NCBI RefSeq assembly: GCF_000350225.1
Contig: NW_005179252.1
Span: 1 to 38,702, forward strand
Direction: 5' to 3'
Length of the DNA stretch: 38,702 bases
From: Chondrus crispus
Lineage: Eukaryota; Rhodophyta; Florideophyceae; Gigartinales; Gigartinaceae
Part shown: piece by piece, positions 1-8,500 of the stretch
Layout: every line of letters starts with the position of its first letter
Position numbering within the stretch: position 1 is the first letter of the stretch
Program-made: the position numbers and the translations under genes
The notes under the pieces: model-generated
Seen by the model: only the letters and a program-made list of their open reading frames with translations
What the model was told of the DNA's origin: nothing
The model's database searches: none

Positions 1-2
1 TA

Positions 3-386
3 TCCTTTCCCCCCATCACCCCCCGCCTACCCCTTTCGAAGCCCCAAACCCACCGCTCCCCGACCTCTCCACCATGGAAGACTACCCCCTGGCTCAAGGC
101 GCGCTCCCCCTTCCTCCGCCCCGCAAAATTCCGAGCCGTACCGTCGCCCCGCCCTGCATCCCTCCACAGGCTTTCCCACCTACCCCTAGCCCTCCTCCTA
201 CCGCGACTCCATCCACTAGTACCCTCAGGGTACGAGTGGATGCAGTCGCACGAGGCTCCCGGCCCCGGCCTCCGTGTCCCTCTTCAATCCCTTCCCGCCC
301 TCTCCCGCCTCTCCCACCTCTCCCAACCTCAACAAGTCCACACACGCCACTCCCCCGACGCCCCCCACTCCGAGTGCGACATAAAA
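3..386 (+). CDS. Possible 3' part of a host gene, cut by the window edge
   Basis: This frame is open from base 3 to base 716, far beyond where the GC-rich sequence stops (about 386). It shows C-biased third positions and a mixed residue composition (for example a segment GYEWMQSHEAPGPGLRVPL around 226-283), much like the GC-rich gene at the right end of the window. No start or domain was recognised. The GC-rich character ends where the PIF/Harbinger remnant begins, so the transposon may have landed in or just after this gene. A second frame from the ATG at 74 is also open for 110 codons but is mostly proline, so coding is uncertain. The region may simply be a pyrimidine-rich non-coding tract. 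Confidence 0.25.
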
Positions 387-402
387 AGAGTTTCTGCACC
401 TA

Positions 403-1788
403 TTAACAAGAACAATCACGCCTCCTTGCCCGTTCCTCCATTTCACATGACAACTCTTCCCTCAAATTTTGAAACCCAACCGAAGAGGTTAGGAAACCCT
501 CTCGAATTTGTGGCTCTTCTATATCAACGTTCCCATTTTCTTGTATTTGAATGTGCGCTTCTGCCATTTGCGTTATCTGCTCCTCTTTGCACTGAGCACG
601 ATTACATTCCTCCTCATACAACTCAGTCACGAGGTCAACAGTTTCACCATCATATGTACTCTCGTCTTGAAATATTCCTTCTTGATTCATTCTCACAAGC
701 ATGTTATGGAGTATAACACACGTTTCACTGACTGCAAGGACATCACTCTTGTACCAAAGGAAGGATTCTTTTCAAAGTATATGAAAACGACCCTGAAGGA
801 CTCTAAATGCTCTTTCTATGTCTTTCCGCAAAGCCTCCTGCACTTCAGTATACTTACTTTTCTTTTCATTTGCCGGATCATGAATGGGTCGTGCGAATAT
901 CGTCCATGCTGGGTATATACCGTCTACCAAAAAATATCCTACCCTCCTCGTTTGCCCATTGCGATGATTTTTGAAGTCAGTAGGAAGCTTTATATCGTAC
1001 GTACCATTCAGGATAGCCACAAAGAGAGGTGAGACATCACGCCACGTCTTGTCATGGTTGGTGCCACATCTTCCGGTAAACCAATGCCAGATATATAAAT
1101 CGCGATCACACCATGCCTCCACAGCAATAGTTGCAATGTGTCCTTCATTCGTATTATGATACTGCCCCTTTAGAGCGGCGGGGCAGTTTTTCCATTTCAA
1201 CTTGCAGCCGTCTACTTATCCAATACATCCCTTAAACCCTGCCTCTTCATACCTATCAGATATTTACTGCAGCTCTTGTTTAGTGGGAAGACTATTCAAA
1301 AAGCTTGCCCCATAAATATGTCGAATACACCTACAAAATGTTTTGAAGTACCTTCGTAGGATTTCCCGAGACATTCGGCATCCGTCATCTAGGTCATCAA
1401 ATGATCTACCTGTACCTAGCACCCGTAGGCATGCTAAGACTTTGATAGCCGGAGCGACACCAAAACGTCCTGCAGCATTCATGCGATGTCCCCAAATTTC
1501 AGAGAAAGCTGAACTTAGACCTTGAAGCAATTTCTGAAACGTACCTCTTGGAACTCGAAAGCGGCGGCGAAATATGCTCACAGGATATATGGGAGAAGGT
1601 CCGAGGTAATCTTCGAACCACGTACTGACTCGCCTCTCGATGTTTCTTGTCCCAGCCGGTCTGCCTGCACGCGTTCGTTTCTTCCTTTTCGAAATTTCTG
1701 AAGCAACGCAAAGTGTTGCCGCTACAGATGCGGTTCGGTTTCGCATGAATACAAAAGCGTCATCTTCGCTAGAGCTGTCGAGTTCCAT
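403..1788 (-). pseudogene. PIF/Harbinger transposase (plant-transposon-protein type), three in-frame stops
   Basis: The reverse strand encodes a DDE nuclease of the PIF/Harbinger superfamily, the Plant_tran-like branch. Family hallmarks read in order: an N-terminal part around RRRFRVPRGTFQKLL; the VDGC block with first Asp, followed by KWKNCPAALKGQY; the GTNHD block with second Asp; GYFLVDGIYP; the KDIERAFRVLQGRF block with catalytic Glu; and CVILHNM. The frame is continuous from the ATG at 1786-1788 to 403 but is broken by stops at 1264-1266, 1216-1218 and 772-774. There are no frameshifts. An in-frame upstream Met exists at 2028, but homology-like sequence begins well downstream. Such transposases normally work with a separate Myb-like protein, and none is seen here. 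The element is probably dead for its own transposase. Confidence 0.85.
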
Positions 1789-2055
1789 TACGCTCGGTAG
1801 CAAAGCGGCTCTGCTCGCTTGCAACGGAGGGTCTTTGGCATCTTCGGGACAGAATGTCCTGATGATACTGTACTTGGCGGGGGAGCATGATCTAGGAACA
1901 GGAGGGTTTTTTTGTTTATTTCTGAGACCATCTCGAAATTGATGGCCCTCGTGCAGTACGACAAAAAAACTAATACTCGGCCCCTTGCGGGCCGTCACAT
2001 ATAGCGACGCACTGATTGTGTTGCGCACTCTTTAGAGCGCTGTATGGCTAAAAAT

Positions 2056-2076
2056 GTGCGCTATAAATTAGCGCAC
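2056..2076. repeat. Perfect 8-bp-arm hairpin upstream of the reductase gene
   Basis: The arms GTGCGCTA and TAGCGCAC surround a 5-base loop (taaat). The minus strand across 2068-2078 reads CAGTGCGCTAA, matching the first 11 bases at the right end of the Tc1 element at 13829. It may be the end of a Tc1-type miniature element or part of the Harbinger terminus, and it lies about 140 bp before the reductase start codon. Confidence 0.5.
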
Positions 2077-2214
2077 TGGTTGCCTTGCTCTTACAACCAA
2101 CAAAGAGAACAGAGAATAGAGGATAGAAGCAGATCTTCCCCTATTTGCAATCATCCGGGGCAGAACGTCGACATCTAAAAAAAGCCGAAGGCTTTGCACT
2201 GACATCGATTAAAC

Positions 2215-3492
2215 ATGCCACCTTCAGCTTTCGTAGCAACTTTTCCTGCCTCTACAACCTTCTTTGAGCGACGCACCCGTCAGTTGCAAACGCCGTTTGT
2301 AGCCTTGTTGTATGCCATCTACACACACGGCAAAACAAATGTCCATGCTCCTCCGCAATTTCAGCTGGAGAAGCGCAATCTCGGGTCATCGCCTCTCCAA
2401 GTCACCGAGGTTTGTCTCGGCACCATGACATGGGGCATCCAGAATTCCGAGGAGGACGCCTTCGAACAACTCGACTACGCCATAAAAGAGTGCGGAATCA
2501 ATTTTGTCGACACCGCCGAAGCATATCCGATCCCATTCACTCACCCTCGCTACAAGCCCGGCAACACCGAGCGGTACATTGGAAACTGGATCGCGAAGAA
2601 TCCTACCTGGCGTGAAAAGGTCGTCGTCGCCACCAAAGTATGCGGACCACATCCAAACTCCTTCGTCGCCGCAGCAAGACATCCAGATCGCCAGTACGAG
2701 AAGGGGAAAAGTCCACCTGCTGACTTGGACAAGAAGAGTATCCTTGAGGCATGCGACGCAAGCCTCAGGAGACTCCAGACTGACTACATTGACCTCTACC
2801 AGCTGCATTGGCCTGCGCGATATGCACCAGGTTTTGGTTCGAGGACCTACGACTTTTCTAAAGAGCGGGAGAGCGTCGACATGAAAGAAACTTTGAGTGG
2901 CATCAAGCAGCTGTTGGACCAGGGCAAAATCCGGGCCTACGGTTTGTCCAACGACACAACGTTTGGAGTTGCAGAAATTGTGCGTGCCGCTGATGAACTT
3001 GGCATGCCTCGTCCGGCTTCTATTCAAAACGGTTTCTGTTTACTAAACCGCAGCTTTGAATATGAACTGGCAGAGGCATGCTCTCCTATGCATTACAATG
3101 TCGGTCTCTTGCCGTATTCCATATTGGGGGGAGGGGCCCTATCCGGCAAATATCTTGGCAAGCTTGGTGCCAATGGGTCCGATTTGGATCCAGAACTGTC
3201 CGATTCACGGTTTGTCATGTTCGAAGGCTACATGAAGAGATACGTACATGAACAAGCGGTGGAGGCAACAGAAAAGTACAAGAAGATAGCTGATGAGGCG
3301 GGGATGTCGCTTGCAACCTTGTCTCAAGCCTTTTGCAAATCCAGGGCATACATTCCATCGTCTATCATTGGCGCAACTACAATGGAACAGCTAAAGGAAA
3401 ATATCAATGCGTTCCGTGTCAAGTTGGACAAAGAGGTCCTAGACAAAATAGACGAGGTTCATGCGTTTAACAAGGACATCGCTTGCAGATAG
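2215..3492 (+). CDS. Aldo/keto reductase, Tas-like
   Basis: A 425-residue NADPH-dependent oxidoreductase of the aldo/keto reductase superfamily. It resembles the bacterial Tas protein along its whole length after about residue 50 (GTMTWGIQNSEEDAFEQLDYA near the start of the barrel). The catalytic tetrad is visible: Asp99 and Tyr104 in FVDTAEAY, Lys141 in VVVATKV and His198 in YQLHWP. The cofactor-binding C-terminal part has the GATTMEQLKENI motif. The first ~48 residues have no counterpart in bacterial Tas; they are rich in Ser/Thr/Ala/Phe/Arg with a Phe near the start (PSAFVATF), so a plastid transit peptide is plausible. The physiological substrate is unknown. Single exon. The next gene downstream (SYF2) is unrelated. 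If a shorter start is used, no other early Met precedes the conserved core, which supports this start. Confidence 0.9.
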   Translation: MPPSAFVATFPASTTFFERRTRQLQTPFVALLYAIYTHGKTNVHAPPQFQLEKRNLGSSPLQVTEVCLGTMTWGIQNSEEDAFEQLDYAIKECGINFVDTAEAYPIPFTHPRYKPGNTERYIGNWIAKNPTWREKVVVATKVCGPHPNSFVAAARHPDRQYEKGKSPPADLDKKSILEACDASLRRLQTDYIDLYQLHWPARYAPGFGSRTYDFSKERESVDMKETLSGIKQLLDQGKIRAYGLSNDTTFGVAEIVRAADELGMPRPASIQNGFCLLNRSFEYELAEACSPMHYNVGLLPYSILGGGALSGKYLGKLGANGSDLDPELSDSRFVMFEGYMKRYVHEQAVEATEKYKKIADEAGMSLATLSQAFCKSRAYIPSSIIGATTMEQLKENINAFRVKLDKEVLDKIDEVHAFNKDIACR

Positions 3493-4066
3493 AGTCGATT
3501 TAGAGTACCTTTCATAGTTCAGTTTTTTATGCATACTGCTCGTGGCGGGCGTCACCTACTGTAGTGTCTTTCGCTCGAGGCTGGGGAATTCATGGCCTTT
3601 CGAGAAGTTAAAGAGGAAGCTCTCAGCGAATTTCACCAGCCTCGACTCACCATCGATGACTTTGCGTTCACCAGGGAGTCTACATTGAACGCCATTGTGC
3701 GGCATCAAAAGAGAGGGGATTACCTTCAATAATGTCACAAGTATTTTGAGCCATCTGGAGTAGAGAGAGCGTCGGCTTTCACACTGTACGTCAGTACTGC
3801 ACGTGTACATTGTAGGGCACTTTGGCTTGTCTTTGGCAGAGGCCAATCTCACACCACAGCCTTTGTAGGGCTGGGCGTAAAGTTAAGTGTGTTTTAATAG
3901 TGCGGATTTTCTGCAGAAAATTCTGCAGAAAAGCAACAAATAATTGCGATCATTCCGTTCCTCTGACCGTGCCCGCCCACAGCTTGGACACACTCGCCAC
4001 ACAGCGACAACATCTTTTTTCTTTGTCCACTTCTTCCAGTCTTATTACCTACAACAAGAAGCAGTT
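3493..4066. other. Intergenic region between the reductase and SYF2
   Basis: No supported gene is seen. It holds the reductase 3' UTR and the SYF2 promoter and 5' UTR. The only marked structure is the pair of CTGCAG palindromes listed separately. A 98-codon frame on the reverse strand (3556-3852) has no recognisable domain and was not accepted. Confidence 0.6.
3907..3932. repeat. Duplicated palindrome in the SYF2 upstream region
   Basis: TTTTCTGCAGAAAA is a perfect 14-bp palindrome at 3907-3920. It is followed directly by a second TTCTGCAGAAAA at 3921-3932. The pair lies about 135-160 bp before the SYF2 ATG. Two adjacent dyad-symmetric sites could bind a dimeric factor; this is inference. 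Confidence 0.5.
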
Positions 4067-4678
4067 ATGGTATCCGCACAAGAACGGCTTGCAGCTCTCA
4101 AAACAAAGCTCGAGCAGGCCCGCAACGAAAACTTGAAAGCGGTCGAGGATGAGAGCAAACGTCGTCCAAACTCCTACAACAACAGAAAGCGGAGTTCAAG
4201 TGACGCCGAGCTGTCCGGAAGCGAAGAATCTCCGCCCTCTCTCAAAAGCTCTAATTGCAAGCGGCGGCGCGTCAAACGTGAGAGAAGCACTGCTGCGGAA
4301 ATCGGCTCCGCGGACGAGGCGGATGGCGAAGATGAGGACGATGGGCTTCGCAGTATGAAGAGGCGGGCCAAGAACATGAAAAGGTCTATGCCACTATCTG
4401 GTTCGGGTGAGGAAGACGGCAAGCTGCAGACTGTTGCCTATGGCTTGACGGGTCACGACCCAAAGGCGGAGAACATTGACCGGATGGTGAACGAGTTACA
4501 AGAGGTCGACAAGCGGCGCAGCAAGTTCCATCGGCGAAGAGCGTTCGACGAGAACCGAACGGAGATCACGTTTATTAATGAGGGTAACCGCTTGTTTAAT
4601 AAGACGCTAGACAAGCACTTCGATAAGTTTGAGTCGGTTCAGAAGATTAAGGATAGTCTCGAGCGAGGAACAGCGTAA
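4067..4678 (+). CDS. SYF2: Pre-mRNA-splicing factor SYF2
   Basis: A 203-residue nuclear protein of the SYF2 family, a component of the NineTeen/Prp19-associated spliceosome that acts in the catalytic stages of splicing. The C-terminal half carries the family signature: TGHDPKAENIDRMVNEL, then KRRSKFHRRRAF, then FINEGNRLFNKTLDKHFDKF, and a terminal IKDSLERGTA that matches the NLERGTA end of other SYF2 proteins. The N-terminus (ERLAALKTKLEQARNENLKAVEDE) is a coiled-coil helix. It is followed by an acidic and basic low-complexity linker with nuclear-localisation-like clusters (KRRRVKRER). The start at 4067 fits the family N-terminus; an in-frame Met at 3944 would add 41 residues unlike any SYF2 and lies in probable 5' UTR. 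Length is close to the usual size, and the gene has a single exon. Confidence 0.92.
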   Translation: MVSAQERLAALKTKLEQARNENLKAVEDESKRRPNSYNNRKRSSSDAELSGSEESPPSLKSSNCKRRRVKRERSTAAEIGSADEADGEDEDDGLRSMKRRAKNMKRSMPLSGSGEEDGKLQTVAYGLTGHDPKAENIDRMVNELQEVDKRRSKFHRRRAFDENRTEITFINEGNRLFNKTLDKHFDKFESVQKIKDSLERGTA

Positions 4679-5509
4679 ATATAGGACAATCATGCTTGGC
4701 TGACGAGGGTTCTGATCTTAGAGCTTGTTTACCATGTGCGCGCGATTGAGTCCGCTTCGAAACTACAGACTACGCGCGGTGGGACTGTATGTGGATTGCC
4801 AAGCATTTCCCGCCTCCATCCATGATCACGCAAACGAAAAATCAGCTAGCGTCGACAACAACGAATGAACGAGAAAGCTGAACCCCAAAACGTTATCCGA
4901 GGACTGATGGGGCAGTTTTCTCGACTCTACTTGGCCGTTGCTGGGCGATTGGAGAGAAATATGCCGTGAGAGCCGCTGCTTCCCAGTATCTAATTAAAGC
5001 TACTTCGGCCGCTCTCTGGTAGGTGGCCTTCTCTCTGTGGGGATGCTTAAACATTGATTGTGCCTTGAGATTGCGGTTCCCAAACGTCAGGGCGTGCATG
5101 ACATGCGTCCGAACAAACACATCCCCGGACCTCTGAGAGCATACTCTACAATGAAACACGTGTGTACACGAATTAAAATTTGAATCGCAAATCTATTATT
5201 TCAGAAGAAATTGGAGCCTTCGCTGTTTTCAACTGGCGGGAATGGCGCCATCCAGAATCCAATGCATCCTGCTCACCTAAGAGGCAGTTGTGTTCCGAAA
5301 AAGGCACACTTCGGTGTGTGAGCCCTTCTCTAGCTAGCAAAACGCTTCACCCTCGCAAACGCAGCTGCCGTCGACAGTATCGAACTGCATTTGGCGTCCC
5401 TGAGCTCTATTCAATTCGCCCACCGGGGTCCTTTGTGGCCCTTGGGATCTCTTGCAACCCTGGAGCTTCGTCAATCAAGAGAACTGAAGTATCAATCGCG
5501 GCTCAGAAA
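4679..5509. other. Intergenic region between SYF2 and FANCI
   Basis: No supported gene. The frame feeding FANCI is open from 5180, but that upstream part lacks family similarity and is more likely leader sequence. A reverse-strand frame at 4893-5159 has a loosely zinc-finger-like Cys/His spacing near its start but nothing else, and was left out. Confidence 0.55.
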
Positions 5510-8500
5510 ATGGCGTTAGGGACTCAGACAACTGTTGATGAACACTTCCGGCGAATTCGAAGCCAAGGAGAAGAATATATCGCAAAAGTGCTGCGAAAAA
5601 ATCCTTCTGCTTTGACACGAGAACATATTCTAGCGGCATCATTTCGCTACTTCGAACACCGTCAGCGCATAATTTCAACAAACCGCCCACCATCGCAGTC
5701 GTCACAAATCGTAGTCCCCTCACAAGTTGTGGTGTCCGCAACTCGGCCAGACTCTGCCCTTCAAAATCTCATTGCGAGCGCACTTGACAATGACTTGTCC
5801 GTACAAGTTCTCATCGATGCCTGCGCTAAGGCCGCTGACTTTCAGCTTTCCGAAATTCTGATTAAGTGCTTATATACCTTGGCAAACATCGGTTCAATAT
5901 GCGACGAGAAAAATGATGTCGATGGAAGCGGGGAAAAGTCGCAATCTCAAATTGACGATGACGAAATCTTTGGCGTCGATAAGGGTGATGAAGAGAACAT
6001 CAATCCGCAAACAGGCCAACGAGAAGGCGGCGATTCCCAACGACAAGCTAGCGGTGGCAAGAGAGCAAAAGGCTCACATGAGGTCAGTGTTGGTCGCACC
6101 GGCCAGAGTTTTGTCGATGAGTTCGTTTCCAGGCTCGTTGTCGGTACCAGCGATAAACCATGCAGTCGATCGAGGTCTAATGATGCCTTCGTTTCATCTG
6201 TTGCAAAGGAAGCTCCTCTATCGGGGCCAGCTTCCGAGAACGTTGTCCAGCTCCTTACGCGAAGGATGAAGAGTGTCGATCTTTTCGAGCTTCCTCCGTA
6301 CATATACCAACTACTTCTTTTAGCTTCGGCGCGTGCGAACGCAGCCTCGAAGAGCGATATCCTTTTGCAGATAACGCAAGTGTTTGCCCAGCTCGAAAAA
6401 AAGACGAGAAAGCAAGAAGAATTGTCCCAGTACATGTTGGAAGAAGATGAAGATGCCATTCTTACCTCCACGGTGAGTTTAAAGGAACTCCGTCAAGTCC
6501 AGGGAACGGCTCTGCTACACATTGAATATGCTGTGAAGCAAGACCCGACGCTGTCGGCCGAAATCACCAAACTGGCTAAGGCCGGCGTCGAAACGCCGCA
6601 ACACTTTCTCACTGCCTTTGGCACGGGTATTCTACTATCTTTGGCGAGGTCTAATTCATCTCAGATGACTATTTTGAACATACTCAGAGAGGCTATTATT
6701 CGTTTCGGGAGGGAAATGGTCTTACGCAAGCAGAACATATATGCAGCACGAGTATCTATGAACGATGACGACATTGTAGACCCGCGTAAGTCTATTTTGT
6801 TTGTGGCTGATTGCACATCCGAAAACGGCTGGGAGGACGTGAAGGAAAGCCTAATGAACTTTGCATTATTGCTTCTCGATAAGCCACTGGATATTGGAAA
6901 TGGGGACTGTTCAAACCAGCTAGGAGAAAAGCTACTCTTTAAGCTCTTTTCCTCCCATTCAGTTATTCGCGACAGCATTCTGGAAAACCTGACGACCCGG
7001 ATCACGCTCCAGGAGAAATCTGCCTACCAGGCCATCTCTGTGATCAAAACACTTGCCAATGAAATTCCGTTTTCTGTTCTTGAGAACACTCGCCATGTTC
7101 GGGATGGGATTGAGTTTCTAGTCACTCTACCTCCATGGATGGCCGGTTCTTTGATCAAAGCGTACACTCCTCTGCTTCTCGCTCGACAAGACTTGAGAGA
7201 CCACTTCCATCTCGTCATTAGGAAGTCTCTCTTTCACAGGGATTCATCTAGTCGAGCAGTCGCAATAACCGGATTCCTGACGGTAATGTCCTTGTGCAGT
7301 TCTGTAGCAGTTGGGGCGAGCAGCCAAGTCCACAGGAACCGCAATTCACATGTATCAGCAGCACGTGAGCATGAAACGGACAAGGTAATTGACGCCATTC
7401 AGCCAATTCGACGAATCTTCTCATATTCAGCACCACTACGGGCACTGCTTTACAAGACAACAATTCTGCATCTGCAAGATGAAGACATTCGCATTTCATC
7501 CACAATGGCTACCGCTATCGGAGAAATCCTGCGAGTCCATTTACAAAAGTTTGTTGAACCTAACACTGCCCCTTACATTGTTATTGAACATTGCGTCGAT
7601 GAATCTTCAGGAGGAATATTGGTCGAACCATTGGGGGATCTCATATGGTGCCTAGCGATAGTGGAACAGATGAGAGATGCAACATCGTATCATAAATCCT
7701 ACGTACTTGACCTAGCGAAGAAAGTTGCCGGAGTGAGCTTGCAAGATTTCGCAATCGCAAAGGACCTTGCTTGTGCTCCACGTGAGACAACGAATAATTT
7801 GGCCGCAGAGACACACTCTCAAACTGCAGAAGAAGCCGCTGCCAAAGCGAATCGAAATAAGGCTCGTATTGTCGGGTCCGTTTGTGAGGCTTTAATCCAT
7901 GCTGTGCTTATCATGTCGCCAGAGGTGCAGACGTGGTCCGTAGTTACAGAAACTTTGATACCGCTGCTTGCACTGAAAGCTCGAGTTTTCGAGATGCTCC
8001 GAGGCGTCGGCGTTTCTTCTGCTACTGACGCCTTCATCGATCTTGGTGGCGACCCTGCTATCGAGCAGCTGCGACCAGGAATGAGAATGCTACTGCAACG
8101 CGGGGTGAGGCCAAACGGCAAGAAGAGCGGCAAGCGTTCAGGGTCTCGGAAGATGAAGGGCGGCGAAGATAACTCTGCTTCTAGTGCACCACATGTTCTC
8201 GTTGAGAATCATCGGTTTGGAGCGTTCAGCGTTTTGTCGTCAGCCTCCTCAAGACCTACGCTTCCTTTATCCGTTGTAATGCGCACGTTACAATTGATGG
8301 CCGATGCGACCTCCCATGAAAACAATGACGCAAGAAATGCATTTCGCAACCGAACTGACTCTCGAGAATTTCAAGAACTTAGAGTGTACCTACTTGCTGC
8401 AGCCCAAAAGCATTTGGAAGATTTCATATCCTCCATCTCTAAAGAGTCGCGAATTGCCTCATTGAAATCCAGCACAAATGTTTCAGGGACAGAATCCTCA

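Larger units (their letters stand above)
370..2080 (-). mobile_element. PIF/Harbinger DNA transposon remnant, ends uncertain
   Basis: The extent is inferred from the transposase pseudogene and the change in base composition on each side. The left edge near 371 and the right side near 2027 share only a short inverted match (gagtgcg), so the terminal inverted repeats and the usual 3-bp target duplication could not be fixed. The right side (1990-2080) is rich in short inverted repeats built on GTGCG/CGCAC. Confidence 0.4.

Noticed and set aside
4893..5159. Possible zinc-finger peptide on the reverse strand
   Set aside because: The Cys/His spacing is only loosely like C2H2, the core hydrophobics are absent and nothing else supports a gene.
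5180..5509. In-frame N-terminal extension of FANCI
   Set aside because: The 110 extra residues have no FANCI similarity and the region looks like leader or promoter; the Met at 5510 begins the family-like helix.
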